Part shown: in pieces, positions 11,862 to 23,753 of the stretch
How the letters are laid out: each line of letters starts with the position of its first letter
Position numbering within the stretch: position 1 is the first letter of the stretch
Assembly (NCBI GenBank): GCA_015499995.1
Contig: JADNRV010000026.1
Location: forward strand, 372,001-436,000
Direction: 5' to 3'
Length of the DNA: 64,000 nucleotides
Origin: Flammula alnicola
Lineage: Eukaryota > Basidiomycota > Agaricomycetes > Agaricales > Strophariaceae
Program-made: the position numbers and the translations under genes
The notes under the pieces: generated by a model
Databases searched by the model: none
What the model was told of the DNA's origin: nothing
The model's input: only the letters and a program-made list of their open reading frames with translations

Positions 11862-13119
11862 TTATTCTAGAAAATCAGTCAAGGCGGCGCCATTATCGTC
11901 CTGCTGCTGTACTCCTTGAATGCCTAGATCGGCTTTCACCTGAAGTACGATTTCCTTCAAATCATCTTCAGTGTTCTTGTCCAAGAACTCCAAGATTCCA
12001 TCTTCCCCGCCCATCCTTTCCCTAACCTCATCCATTATCAACTTCACGCCTTTCCAATATTGCCCCAGTTCTGTCCAATCACGAACACGGCTACCAGAGA
12101 AGGCTTCTTTCAGTCTTGTCCTATTTAACCGCGCCCTCGCAATATTTTCATATTCCTGCTTCTTGTTGAAGTACAGTAGGGCTTCTTCGCGAATTTTGCC
12201 GTGCCTTTCCTCGCGAGAGAGTCCGTGAGATATCTGGATGGAGGACTTTGTCATCTCGACCCATTCGACAAAGTCAGCATACATTGTCCGCTCCGCTTTG
12301 ACCTTCGTGATCCCAGGTCCTGCAGATCGGAATTGACTTGGGTCGAAATACTTCGATGAGGTCGCCCATTTATAGACCTCTTCCCTGGTGTTGAAACCGC
12401 CATGGAAGGTCGCGAGTGAAAGACCTAGAAATTGGCATATGTCGTCGAAAGATTGGCTCAATTCAAATGGGGGGTTTGGAGGGTCAGGAATCTAGGATCG
12501 ATCGTTAGTGTCGTTCAAACTTTGGCAAACAAATTACAACATACCTTCAGTCCTTTTGCTCCCAGCGCTATTCCACTGTTCCTAGCAATAAGGCCCAATA
12601 TCATGCCCATGTCGCCATATGAATGGAAAAAGAGGATCCTGTCATATTCATTTTTGTCGAAGCAAACATGAATATCAACCTATACCAGCACATCAGAAAG
12701 AAGTGAGATATGGGTTGCGAGATACCACGTACCTGGTAATAAATTTCACCATCTTCTGTAGAGGCTCGCCTTTGCTCTTCATCAGCAGCATGGCCCAAAG
12801 AGCCCCATTCGCCTAGTTTTATGGGAACAGCGTAGTTCGAGGTTCGGTTGCCATCCATCGGGTTAACATATTTTGCCCCGATAGCCTGCTTGATAACGTC
12901 GTGTGGAATGGATGGTTCATGAGGAGATTTAGGGATTGTGACAAGAAGATCTAAGTCCCCATGGTCGATCTTCTCCGGGGCCTCAGCCGGAACCCCGACC
13001 CAAGCATAGAATTCGGCAAGCGTTGGTGAAAGACGTGCTTTAAGTGCTCTGTAGACTGGTGGAGGAAGACGCGGAAAGGCAGTCGCTGCCAACACTGCGC
13101 TGAACGCACTGCCACCCAT
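11862..13119 (-). CDS. Conserved fungal protein with a nucleotidyltransferase-like core
   Basis: Three exons give a protein of about 370 residues. The N-terminal third has the pattern of the polymerase-beta nucleotidyltransferase fold: KIDHGDLDLLVT supplies the two paired acidic residues and, about 70 residues on, YYQVDIHVC could supply the third acidic position after a strand. The rest (YGDMGMILGLIARNSGIALG, GLKIPDPPNPPFELSQSFDD, ICQFLGLSLATFHGGF) resembles an uncharacterised family that I believe occurs widely in fungi; the recall is not certain enough to name it. The C-terminal half is helical and charged. Introns lie between YYQ and VDIH and between KGLK and IPDP, both with clean GT and AG ends. 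The ATG at 13117-13119 heads a continuous first exon. The activity (tRNA, RNA or small-molecule nucleotidyl transfer, or none) is unknown. Confidence 0.75.
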
Positions 13120-13559
13120 ATTGTAACAAGATGTTGTTTATACGCCTAGGGCTGGAAGAATTCAAGACTTTTTGAAGGACTGAAGGTTGAACGAGTCAGG
13201 TTGCATGAATGGTTAAGAGGCGAGGCCCCATCCAGCGCTAAAATTGAGTCAGATTAGCTCGCTATCCCATGCCACCGTCAAGTGATTGGCCAATCAATGA
13301 ACACAGCATGAGTTGGGATACAAATACACAGCCTAGGCACCGTATATAGATTCTGCAAATGAGGCACATACCCCGAGCATACGTTCTCAGTTATGTGTTA
13401 AGGTAGAATATGGGACATCATTGAGATAGAAAGTGTGAGGACAATGTGAGGATCCAGAGCAGTGCCAAGTCTGATATGCACGATTCCCACGGTACCCTAA
13501 TAGTGACCCAACAACTGACATTGATGATTGAACACCCCACAGCTTGACCATTTACCATC
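13120..13559. promoter_or_regulatory. Divergent intergenic region
   Basis: 440 bases between the nucleotidyltransferase-like gene and the zinc-knuckle gene. Nothing specific was recognised. Confidence 0.4.
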
Positions 13560-14276
13560 ATGTCGAAATTTGCACCACATGGAGGCCGCTCCTCAACCCA
13601 GCCCAGGGCGACATCGTCAACAATCTGCCAGAAATGCCTAGGACGAGGTCAGTTTTCTCTACCTAGGGGTTTGGTTCAACCAATTCTGACTTCGGCCTTT
13701 GTGAATCATAGGACATTTCATTTACGAATGCAAAGGGACCCGCCCTTATCTCACTCGTCCATCACGTACTGAGCAGCTCGAGAATCCACGATTGTTTGCA
13801 AAGTTAAAGGCTGAAGGAAAGCCGTCGGTAGAAGTTCCGGAAGAGTTCAAGAAGCCGTTAGTTATTATTCTGTTTCTTTGGGCTCTTGCCGCTTTACTCT
13901 TTCTAATACCTGCTCTCATTAGTGTTGGAACGGCGAATAAGATCCTAGAGGCAAAGGAGAAAGAACGATCAAAACAGGATAAGGGCAAAGGAGAGGAGAC
14001 GTCACACAAAAACAAGAAGTCCAAGCGGTAGGTTGAATGCTACTTCTTCAATCATCTTTACTGACATTCCGCAGGTCTCGGTCAACCTCTGATTCCGGGT
14101 CGTCGGACTCTGACTCTAGTTCTGATTCCGACTCATCTTCGACTTCTGACTCCAGTTCGTCTTCTGAATCAGAGTCGGAATCCTCAAGGTCCAGAGAGAG
14201 AGACCGTAAACGACGTGTCCCGAAACGCCGCAGTCGCTCTGGTTCTGATGTTTCACGTGGGAGAAGGCCGTCGTAG
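13560..14276 (+). CDS. ZCCHC10-like zinc-knuckle protein with Ser/Asp-rich and RS-rich tail
   Basis: The spliced protein starts MSKFAPHGGRSSTQPRATSS and has one CCHC zinc knuckle (CQKCLGRGHFIYEC, spacing C-x2-C-x4-H-x4-C), followed by KGTRPYLTRPSRTEQLENPR, VEVPEEFKKPVGTANKILEA and KEKERSKQDKGK, all typical of the ZCCHC10 family. Four exons: introns fall inside GRG|H, after EFKKP (the removed piece would otherwise encode a false membrane-like stretch, LFLWALAALLFLIPALI), and after KKSKR. The last exon is a long S/D/E repeat and then an RS/RR-rich end, which suggests a nuclear, RNA-related or nucleolar location (inference). The function of the family is poorly known. The length of about 170 residues fits the family. 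Confidence 0.88.
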
Positions 14277-14493
14277 TCATGCCCGATCACCCCAGTTTTC
14301 GACGTTGACATACCTATTCGTCTTGTACTTACTCTTAATCCTCCATGACGTATTACTGCCTTTCTTCGGCATTAAAAGCAAATTATTTCTCGTGAGAAGC
14401 GTCCATCAATAATTTGTATTGGCCAGTATCATGTGGTTGGCGAATGGGAGCAGAGAGAGCAAGCCGTGGAGGTATTGATTACGGAGGAGTGTC

Positions 14494-15301
14494 CTAGCAT
14501 ATGTGCAACGAGCTTGCTTTGGTATTCATGATGAGCGCAACAATAAGTCTGTATTCATCACGTTTCAATAAGGGACCTGACGCTCTGAAAAATTGTCCTT
14601 ACCCATATAATCCCAGAACTTCAGCAAAGATGAGGATGAGGACCATTGAAACGAACACTTTGGATTCGTGGACATATGCCCGGACGCACTATTAACCTTT
14701 TAGCAAGTCATAAGAAGAACAGTGAATAAAGCTCACCGAGTCCCCAACAAATCCAATAGCATAGCCTGCTGCCATTCCTGTGAATCCACACGCAAGCCCT
14801 GCACCAAGGTGGATAAATCCAGCAAATAAGGAGTAGTCCGTTGGTTTCACTGCGGAAAGGCAACGAGTTTTAAGAAACGACGACGTGTGGGATTCAAATA
14901 ACGTACGAGCTCCAGCAATCAGCACTGACACCACGAGACCATATACAGCAATGATTCCGGACATTACGACTGGAATAAGAGACTACAATAGTTCGTTACA
15001 ACTCTGCACACGCGATATCAGTTAAAACACGTACTTTCATGATCAGTTCAGGTTTGAAGGTCCCTAGACCTGCGATTCCAATGCCTGCCTTCGAGGTCCC
15101 GAAGGCCGCCCCGACGGCTTTGAGAATATAGAGAATCAGGACTCAGAGCCTCACGCAAACTAGCATGAATCACGCACTGCTAAAGACCATCTACGGAGAG
15201 AAAAATATCAATGATTGTATGAGACCGGCGAAGGGAGTACTTACGGCGGAAGCTACACCCGCAAAGCCAAAGAAAGGGGCGAAAGGCGGACAGAGAGACA
15301 T
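14494..15301 (-). CDS. vma3: V-type ATPase V0 proteolipid subunit c
   Basis: Forms the proton-carrying ring of the vacuolar ATPase. The spliced product of about 165 residues starts [20 protein letters not shown] and has four membrane helices, including [60 protein letters not shown] and [20 protein letters not shown], and finally [20 protein letters not shown], which carries the proton-binding glutamate (FAEVLG). The C-terminus [17 protein letters not shown] is slightly longer than in yeast. It resembles subunit c more than c' or c''. Six introns are supported by GT/AG ends and family alignment. The gene diverges from the ZIP transporter with about 220 bases between start codons. Confidence 0.93.
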
Positions 15302-15523
15302 AGTAGAAAGAGATTAAGCTGGTCTCTCATTACGCCGCTGGGCAGCGCTGGGCGGAGTGAGTTGAGCAAAGTCGGTCACGTGCTATGAACCCCGTGTAGA
15401 AATTCAGAAACCGTTGCAAGCATGATTGACGCCAACGTGTCTGGATTCCGCAGCGTTTCTACTTCCTTCTTCCCTTTCACCTACATCGACTGCATTGTAA
15501 ATTCATAGACCACGGAACGCGAC
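15302..15523. promoter_or_regulatory. Short bidirectional promoter (vma3 / ZIP) with CACGTG box
   Basis: 222 bases separate the two ATGs. A palindromic CACGTG lies at 15377-15382, 76 bases upstream of the vma3 ATG. Such boxes are bound by bHLH factors of the Cbf1/USF type; use here is inferred. Confidence 0.5.
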
Positions 15524-16686
15524 ATGGTGGTTCAACTCCTGGTGATGTCAGCGGTTCTCGGCGCGTCGACTTTCGCAGTTGGAATGCTGCCTCTGTCATA
15601 TGCGTTCTCAAGTTCGTTATAAATTCCTTATTCATTTTTCCTACTCACCAAACAGGACAGAAAGTCATTTGGAGCGTCTCTCAGCTCTTGGAACTGGCCT
15701 TCTACTTGGAGCGGCATTGGGCGTTATTATTCCTGAGTGCGTGACTACAATCCTTTCTGATTTCTTTTCTAGACTCCTTAGCCCGTTTTTGCAGAGGAAT
15801 AGAAGCAATGGCAGAAGCTAACTCCAATGGAACTCCGACCAATCGCATCGCTTTTTGTTTAGTCCTTGGATTCACCCTCATGCTCATTATTGAGCAATTA
15901 CTGGCACCCAATGCACACTCGCATTCACAACAGGGACTGCCAATTCCTTTATCAAAAGCGAGAGCCCCGGATGCTCTATCTGCAGTAGAGTTTGATGCTG
16001 AACTGGGAGATCTTGACCCGGAAGGCCGCTCTCCAGACCATCATGACATTGCGCCATCGACAGCAACGCTTGATCCAGATTCAGGGAGAGAGCGGGCTTT
16101 CCCTCTCCTTCTCGGTCTAGTCATTCACGGATCCGCTGATGGTCTTGCTCTGGGAGTTGCCAATATTTCGAAGGGCGTGCCTGGAACTACTAATGCCATA
16201 TCTTTCGTCGTTTTTCTTGCTTTAATCCTCCATAAAGGTATGGCCTCTATTCTTCCGCCTTTGTGATTGATACAATTATCTGGCTTACAGCACCAACATC
16301 TCTGGCTTTTACGACTTCAATTCTGTCTACAAATCTACCTCGTCCCGATTGCAAGAAGTATCTGGCCATTTTCAGCGCGTCTACTCCGTTGGCCGCTATT
16401 GCATCCTACGCTGTGTTCTCTTTCTTTGGTGACGGTGATAAAGGCAGCCTGATAGGTATGGCTCTTTTAATATCGGTACGTTTCCATGAAAAAAATGAAT
16501 GATATTCTTGACTAAATTGATCATTTACAGGGTGGTACATTTCTCTATGTCGCCACAGTTCTTCAACCTGTGTCCAATCACGCTCCTGTTTCAGGGGACT
16601 TGCGACCAGCTTCTCGTGTTCTCTTCATCACAATCGGAATGTTTGTTCCTCTCCTGCTAAGCTCACTCTTTGATCATGGCCATTAA
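15524..16686 (+). CDS. ZIP-family zinc transporter, SLC39A9/ZIP9-like
   Basis: Moves zinc (or related metals) into the cytosol; ZIP9-type members sit in the Golgi or plasma membrane. The start MVVQLLVMSAVLGASTFAVG is followed by SHLERLSALGTGLLLGAALG and VIIPEGIEAM (TM1-2), RIAFCLVLGFTLMLIIEQLL (TM3), a His-containing hydrophilic loop, then LGLVIHGSADGLALGVA, which is the metal-site helix, and LALILHKAPTSLAF, the second metal-site helix. LAIFSASTPLAAIASYAVFS, GGTFLYVATVLQPVS and ITIGMFVPLLLSSLF complete the helices. The stop is at 16684-16686. The acceptor used in the first intron is the second AG (gacag), which restores FSKSHLERL. ZIP9 subfamily assignment is good; localisation is inferred. 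Confidence 0.88.
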
Positions 16687-17199
16687 ATTTTGTATTTTAC
16701 CCGGCGCATTAGTACTGTATAATTAGTGTATACAATCACAGATTACAATTATGGACTTCGACAAATTTTATTTTGGGAGCGTGCAGGATGGCGTTGATGT
16801 CAGATCCCTATTTAATAACGCCAACCGCAGTCGGATGTTGCAATTTATTAGTAGTAACTCACATTTCTCTTCTGTATGGGGAGAGAAAGTTGAATGTGCC
16901 TTACATAAGCGCAAGCAGAATCTGCAAACCTTTTGGAGCACCTGGGAACGAACTTTCGCAAATAGAATTATCGCGCAAATCTGTGGTTTGCTTGCCTTAG
17001 AAGGGGTAAAGGATAGTGGCATTTGTGAACACGAAGAGACGGATTTTACATTGACTTGGAATTAGACGACAAGGGCCAATACTGATTACAAAGCAAGTTC
17101 GGGAACAGTAAAGGCACCGAAGGTCATTTTTCTAAATTTCGAAACGCGGTCAACAAGTCTGTCTCTGTGCCGCCTGTAGCGCATCTATTCAACATACCC
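16687..17199. other. Intergenic stretch before nop12
   Basis: 513 bases including the 3' end region of the ZIP gene and the nop12 promoter. An open frame of 104 codons at 16751-17065 has no recognisable relative and was not accepted as a gene. Confidence 0.4.
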
Positions 17200-19110
17200 A
17201 TGTCTCTCTCGTCGGTTCTTCTGTCAAAGAAGGCTCCTATCGATGCAGAACTGGATACCTTGTTCAAACTTCCAGTAAGACGATAACTACATCTTGGAAC
17301 ACATAATATCAACCTCTCTTCTCTATAGGTCGCGAAGGCACCCATTTCAGGACCTTCAAAAGAGCCCTCTGTGAAAAAGCGTAAATTGGAAAAGGAGGAG
17401 CTTTCAATCGACGCGCCTCCTAAGCGCAGCAAAGCTAGCCCCAAGGATCCATTACCCACATCATCACTCATAGATGGAAATGCAAACAAAAAAGTTTCGA
17501 AACCCAAAAGGGTTGGCAATACGGAGCAGCCATCCAAGGAGAGCAGGGTGAAGGGAAAGGGAAAGGAAGTAGTATCGGATTCTGACGAAGACGACCAGGA
17601 GCTTGAAAATGCCTACCTGAACGGCAAACCTGCTCCTATTCAAGGCCCTAAAAGTAACGAAGCTAGCAGCGACGACGAGGAGGATTCTACCCAACTGATT
17701 CATGAGTCTCTTTCGAAGAAGAACAAAAAAGTTCGAGCGTCTAAAACAAAGCATGTCCCTCAAGAAGAGACTCCCGAATTGCGAGACCAACGTACAGTTT
17801 TTGTTGGCAATTTACCAATCGAGTTGGCTTCGAAGAAGGTCAGCATTCTTCGTTCTAGCATTTACTTCCTCTCTTCGACTACTGATTAATTTCTGTACAG
17901 CCACTGCAGAAACAACTGAAGCGTCACATACTCTCCTTTTTACCGACCGCCAAGATCGAATCCATACGCTTCCGTTCTATACCTTTCCAAGCACCTACCG
18001 TCAAACCTGCCACATCTGATGACGAAGGAGGAAATTCTAAACCCAAAGTCGTCGCCCAACCAGGGACGAAAGAAACCCGGGCACATGAAAAGGAACGGGC
18101 GTCTGCCTGGCGATCAAAACTCGATGAAAAAGACGATGAAAGTGTAAACAAAGACGAGAAGAGATATCTGAATCCAGCCCAGAAGAAGAAAATAGCGTTT
18201 ATCAACCAAGAATTCCATTCATCTGCTGGGACTGTCAATGCGTATATCGTATTCGCTCATCCACCGAGTACCGAGGGACGTCCTGCCAACCTTCCTCCAC
18301 TTCTACCGACTATGGATCCTTATCAGGCGGCAATTTCTGCCGCAGAGAAGTGTGACGGAACTATCTTCATGGAACGAATGCTTCGTGTCGATTTGGTCTC
18401 AAAGAACACGACAACGACACCGAGCACCGCTATCGATGCAGCTGTCGCAAAACCTTCCATTCTAGAAACAGATCCCCGACTCTCTGTTTTCATTGGAAAT
18501 TTAGATTTTGCTAGCAAGGAGGAAGACCTCAGGGTGTTCTTTGAAGGGGTTGTTAGTGCAGAGAGAGGGCCTCCACCTATATCATCCGATGCTGAGGATA
18601 ATGGAGAGGTTGTTTCTGACCCGAAGAAACCTTCGACCTGGGTGACGCGCGTGCGTATCGTTCGAGACAAGGACTCCCAGCTTGGAAAAGGCTTTGCATA
18701 CGTACAGTTTGTGGTGAGATTTCCTTCTCTCCAGTCTAAATATTTAAGTATGTTCATATTTTGAATTTTAGGACCGAGAATGCGTCGATGAGCTACTGGC
18801 ACTCACAGAAGACAAGCTAAAATTCGCAAAACGCAAACTACGCGTGCAACGCTGCAAGACCGCGCCAGGAACGAAGCAAGTCATTACCCAGAGGAAGGAA
18901 AAAGGGCCTGCAGTCGTTATTCCCAAGGGCGACCCGGCTCTTGGTGAAAGACTTGCCGGTCTTCCTAAGGACGAGCGGAAACAACTCAAGTCGACTGATG
19001 CAGATCGTGTGGCGCGAAGGTTAGCGAAGAAGAAGGCACGAATGTCGATGGCACCTAGGGTTGGGAAATCCAATCCATCCAAAGGCAAGAACCGAAAGAG
19101 AGTACGGTAA
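17200..19110 (+). CDS. nop12: Nucleolar RNA-binding protein NOP12 (two RRMs)
   Basis: Pre-25S rRNA processing factor of the nucleolus. It starts MSLSSVLLSKKAPIDAELDT and has a long Lys/Glu/Ser-rich acidic-basic N-terminal region with NLS-like KKRKLEK. RRM1 begins at TVFVGNLPIELASKK and continues LQKQLKRHILSFLPTAKIES, IRFRSIPFQ, with a long insertion rich in K/E, then NAYIVFAHPPS. RRM2 runs from SVFIGNLDFASKEEDLRVFF to GKGFAYVQFVDRECVDELLA and KLKFAKRKLRVQRCK. The C-terminus is strongly basic (RVARRLAKKKAR, GKNRKRVR). The split, extended RRM1 and basic tail match fungal NOP12. Four exons; introns follow LFKLP, LASKK and YVQFV. The start is supported by the first exon's fit to the family opening. 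Confidence 0.9.
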
Positions 19111-19888
19111 CCGATACCCTAGTAAATGGTCTTCTTTGGCTCCAATGCTGCATTTGTTCGCTGGTTCCAACCTAATGCTTTCCTTCAAACGGCTTCTGAA
19201 CATCTTCTCTATTGTCTTTTCACTGCTGAATCTTAATTTCTGACAGTCGGACTGCTCACTCAGCGAGCTATCTGATGAGGTTTCTGGAAGACGTAGTGCT
19301 TGATTTGATAGACACCACACTCACTCTCCAACGCTACTTGAAGCGCTGTTACTATGCAACGTGGTCACATTCCGTGAAGACATGATATCTTCGTGGTCGT
19401 CGGTGGTTTTATTTTTCTCCGTGTCTCTCACCCTCTGTCATCTCAAGCCTTCTTTTTCTGTTACGAAATAATCCGAACCTTGGAAAACCTTGCTTCCTCT
19501 GGACGGTTTTAGTCGGCGACTTCAATACCCGTTCATGCTCGTTCCGCTAACCCGCTGTACAATACCCATGATGCTCACTAAGTACACACTTAGTTGACGC
19601 TCCGAGCTGACGTACATAAGCATCTTGCAACTCAAAAGTTAAAACGGTAGAGTACTATTCAGAGACTCCGATATAATTATAATTCCACACTGCTCCTGCC
19701 TGCCTCGCAAAATTCGTTGTCGTATCGTCCTGGGTATTCAAGACAACGTGTTGGGTCCCGGAGATGACTTGATACGCCCCTTGTAGGCCCCCACTGCCAA
19801 AATTCGGGGCAAAGTGTAGCCACATACATGTGTAGATGATAAAGGGGCGACGAAAGTCGATCAAGCCAAATGTTGGGTATATCAAGGA
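19111..19888. other. Convergent intergenic region
   Basis: 778 bases between the 3' ends of nop12 and the E1 alpha gene. No coding or structural signal was seen. Confidence 0.4.
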
Positions 19889-21747
19889 CTAATTTCCCTT
19901 GATAAGATCTTGCCCCTTGTTCTTGAACTTGGCCAACTCGTTTCGCCATGGTTCCCAAATCTCGCCATATTTCCTCAAGAGACCAGAGAGTTCCTGCCTT
20001 TGCTCTCTCTGTGCAATGACAAATTATTTGAGCATCTAAAGAAGGATATTTTCCGTAAATAGCTCGGCTCACAATATTCCAAGGTTCCTGGCCACCATAT
20101 ACGTCTGTGAAGAGTTCTCCAAGTTCAGACCGTTTCAAACTTTCTGCTCGCTTAAACGCCTTCATCACGTCCGCTCTGAGACGCGCCTTCAGTTCTGTTT
20201 CTGCATCGGCATCCCACCACCCCTTCGATTCCATGAATAGGCGGAATCTTGTTATGGGATTGTCAATGCGTTTCCTATCTTCGACTTCCGCTCTCGCGCG
20301 ATAAGCAAAGGAATCGTCCGAAGTAGAATGATGACCCACGCTAAAAATAGTGAAATCAACGTTGGGCAGAGACGCACTAGTACTGTATCCAACATACCGA
20401 TATGACATCGCTTCGATGAGGACTGCGCGTCCTTGTTCGAGACATCTTCGCCTTCCTTCTTTCACCGCACTGATGACTGCCAAAATGTCGTTACCATCCA
20501 CGCGAACCGTGTCAATACCGTAACCAGGACCTCGGCTAGCAATACCATCACCGTTATACTGCTCGGTACTGGGTGTGCTAATAGCAAATCCGTTATTACG
20601 GGCTATGAAGAGCGCTGGTGATGGTATCGTGGATGCGAGCATAAGTCCAGCATGGAAATCTGCAAATTTGATAGTTTAGTCAAATCCTATAATTTTAGGA
20701 ATCATTCAAAAAAATCTTTCCACTGCGTACCTCCTTCGGAAGCGGCTCCTTCTCCAAAAAAGCATGCGGCGATTGATCGCGACCGTCTACTCGGCGTACG
20801 ACGCAGAGCGTAGGCAACGCCCGCGGCTTGTGGTATTTGTGTTGCGAGGGGAGAAGATATCGTGTGAAAGTGATGTTCAGGAGAACCAAAGTGCTATGTA
20901 GTTCATTAAGAAACTGACTGAAGTGGGAAAATATAGGTGTAAAGGAGACAAACTTACAACAGGCATTTGTCGTCCTTTTCCGGAGGTATCTTCTTCGTTC
21001 CCAAAACACTGCGCCATAACTTTGTCGATGGAGAAACCTCGCCAAAGGAGAACGCCCATCTCACGGTATTGACCTTGTTCCCAAAATGAATACAATTTCA
21101 AGGCGGATTTAGCGTCACAAACCAAGTACTCTGCAAAGAAGAAACATAATTAATGGGAAAATATTTGGACAAAACGCCTTGGCTTACTCGTCGTCCATCT
21201 CGAGAGCGGCAGCAGAGCCGACAATTGTAGCCTCCTCGCCGTGCTATTTTACGCGTAAATTAATGGACGCGGTAATTAGAACATAACTCACGGCGGTCAT
21301 CTAGGATAGAATAATTTTAAGGACGTGGAGGACAAATTACTGATGATCCGGAAGACGTACATAGAACGAGATTTTGCCCTGGCGCTGGACGTTGTATAGT
21401 ACATTGTCCAAAGTTGGTAAGAGCTGCATGTTTTCATACAGACGCCGAGCAAGTTGTTCGTCTATCTGGGAGTTCCACGTTCAAATCTTCAGCGAGAGTG
21501 ACACGGTATCAGAACAACTTACTTCTGGGAGTTCGGCGCCCTCGAGTGGTTTGCCAACGCCATCCAGGAGACGAAATGTGGGGATTTGAGTGTCTTTACC
21601 TGAAATCGAGTTGAAGAAACTGAGTTTTGAAACAATTGGTGAGTTTGTTGTTGGTAACAACTCTCTTCGACGCGCATAACCTTGAGAAAAGCTTCTAGAG
21701 AACGCTGGGACTGTCCTTGAGACTACAGAAAGCTCTCTCCGGATCAT
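19889..21747 (-). CDS. BCKDHA: Branched-chain 2-oxoacid dehydrogenase E1 alpha subunit, mitochondrial
   Basis: Thiamine-diphosphate-dependent decarboxylase of valine, leucine and isoleucine breakdown, acting in the mitochondrial matrix with an E1 beta partner. [20 protein letters not shown] is an Arg-rich targeting presequence. The enzyme body shows [75 protein letters not shown], the ThDP/Mg signature from [20 protein letters not shown] to [18 protein letters not shown], and the phosphorylation-loop region [16 protein letters not shown]. It ends [19 protein letters not shown]. About nine introns. Two exons are extremely small: 21292-21300 (9 bases, MTA) and 21123-21130 (8 bases); both are required for the frame and for the conserved spacing. 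Start ATG 21745-21747 opens the presequence. Confidence 0.93.
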
Positions 21748-22050
21748 GGTGTTGAGGAGAGAGGTATGATGTCACGTGTGGGATGCAAATGCGAGATCGA
21801 TCATCGGGCTCCATCCAAAAAAGGAAGCGCGGCGTTGTCAACATGTTTGCCATGTGAACACTCCGCTAAACGATCCAGGACCACTGATTTTAAGTTTACG
21901 GGCAAGAGATGTGAGCGCCCCAGGGCCACCGTTGTCTGTAAGGAATAAGCAATCCCAGCCAGTCTCCGGCTTTTCTTCCCTTTCTTCTCTCCCACCTTCA
22001 CCTTTCTTTTTTCCTCTTCTCCGCCTGGGGCCGGCGCTTCGAGTTTGACC
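21748..22050. promoter_or_regulatory. Divergent promoter with CACGTG box
   Basis: 303 bases between E1 alpha and the membrane-protein gene. CACGTG is at 21773-21778, close to the E1 alpha start; the last 100 bases before the membrane-protein gene are pyrimidine-rich. Confidence 0.45.
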
Positions 22051-23753
22051 ATGCTCCTCTTTGCTGGTCTGCTTCTGCGCATTCTTGCATTCGGGACGCA
22101 GGTCGCCCCAACTCATGGCCTGAAGTTCAATTTTATGACCGTCGAGCAATGCGACCCAGTTGTGATGACTTTCTCTGGTTCTAACATCACCACGGTTCCA
22201 ACGAGTTTGTCCATCCTTCCTATCAACTCCACTGCAATCGTCGTTCCCTTGCAAAACCCTTCTCTCATTTCTATCGGAATCGCTCTCAGCTTCTTACCAA
22301 TTCCTGCCGGCTCAAATTTTATAGCGTCTCTCGACGACAGCGAAGGAGATAATCTTATTTCTGTCTCTGATTTGATTCGAGTCCTTCCATCCCCCACCGG
22401 AAACTCAGCCTGTCTACCTGCTCAGAGTAGCGCCGCTCCTCAGCGCTTCACGCTCGGTTCGGCGATATCTCAATGTGAGGAGGTAACGATAAATTATGAT
22501 ACCTCAGTCATCTCGAAAGCTCCGACCGTTCGTTTGTACGATCCAAAAGGCCCTTCTTTCCTCCTCAACATGACGTCGGATAATCCCGCTAACGGAAGTG
22601 CGACCTACGTGATGAACTTCTTCCGAGGAAAGGAGATCGTCTTACTCATGGACGATGGAGGTGCTATTCGGGAGACATCCCCTCTCATAACAGGTCTCTT
22701 TATTTTCTTCAATCCTCTTTTAGTTTGTTAATCTGTATTCGCAGTCGGAGGCGACTCTGCAAGCAGTTCCTCGTGTTTCCAACGCAGCGCCGCAAACACG
22801 ACAGGTGTCATAAATCCTGACACTCTCGACGGCACCCCCATTGTATCAAGGTCAGTGGGCTCCACCTCTGCCTTTCACTGGGTAAATGTTAATGAAATTC
22901 CAGATCCGTCATTATTGGTAGTGCGACAGGTGGAACAGCCGTTGTCTTGATAGCGCTTTTCATGGTAATCTTTGTAGTTCGGGATCACCGAAGACGCCGA
23001 CAAAGGAATGGCCTTCAATTCGACCCGTCCCTGATGGAAAGAGGTCCAGACAACGAGAAGGCCAGCCCAAATGTTGGTCTGTTCGCAAGATACACCCCAA
23101 GACCGTCAAGCAATGGAACCAATAATGGGATGGTTTCCGATCCCATTTACACCTCAACTTCTTTCTTGTCCCCCAGCAAATCCAAGATGAATCGAGACAG
23201 TATGGCATCCTGGGCCCAGGTTATTCCTGAAGATCAGCAATATCCTACACTTAAAGCTGCTACCTCATCTCTCCCATCTCCGCGAATTGTAGTCCAGTCG
23301 CCGCAATCTTCCGACCGTCTGTCTCTCGAATCGTTGGACATCGAGGGAATGCTGAACATGGCCACATTGCAATCGGAGAACTACGCTGTCAGCAGGAAGA
23401 ACTCAGATGCCTCGGTCCTTGGGCCAATGATTCGTTCTCCATCTCTGACAGTACCCACTCCCACATTCCTTAGACCGGAGACGAGTCGCAGACACCTCCG
23501 GAATCCGTCCGATGTCCCAGCAGGACCAGATTCCATGACGTTTTCGGGATATTTCCTTAACCCGTTTGATGTCCGCGATTCAACCACGGGTAGTATCCTG
23601 CAAGGACCACTGCGTACTGATGATTCCATCAGATCGCACGAGAGTGGTCTTGGGCTTCCTACGTCACCCCGAGACGTTAGGGTATCGAGAGTAAGGGTTA
23701 TTTCTGATGTGAACAGCAGGAGTAGGTCAGACTGGTATGGAATGGCACGGTAG
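22051..23753 (+). CDS. Single-pass membrane protein with Ser-rich ectodomain and basic cytoplasmic tail
   Basis: Not assigned to a named family. A signal peptide (MLLFAGLLLRILAFGTQVAP) is followed by an ectodomain of about 240 residues with several N-glycosylation sequons (NITT, NSTA, NMTS, NGSA) and a few cysteines (EQCDPV, SACLPA, SQCEEV) that suggest a small folded domain, possibly duplicated: the segment starting FTLGSAISQCEEVTINYD parallels FNFMTVEQCDPVVMTFSG. One transmembrane helix, VIIGSATGGTAVVLIALFMV, is followed by RDHRRRRQR as stop-transfer, and a cytoplasmic tail of about 250 residues rich in Ser/Pro. Introns at 22694 and about 22852 have clean ends. The layout resembles fungal cell-surface or wall-sensor proteins; the role is inferred only from topology. 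The TTG codon at 22045 was not used because the ATG at 22051 heads the signal peptide. Confidence 0.8.

Noticed and set aside
13859..13921. Hydrophobic stretch in the zinc-knuckle gene that looks like a transmembrane helix
   Set aside because: It is the translated intron; removing it (GTTAGT...TAG) gives the family-like EEFKKPVGTANKIL.
16751..17065. 104-codon open frame upstream of nop12
   Set aside because: No relative, no splice structure, and it lies in a short gap; probably a chance frame.
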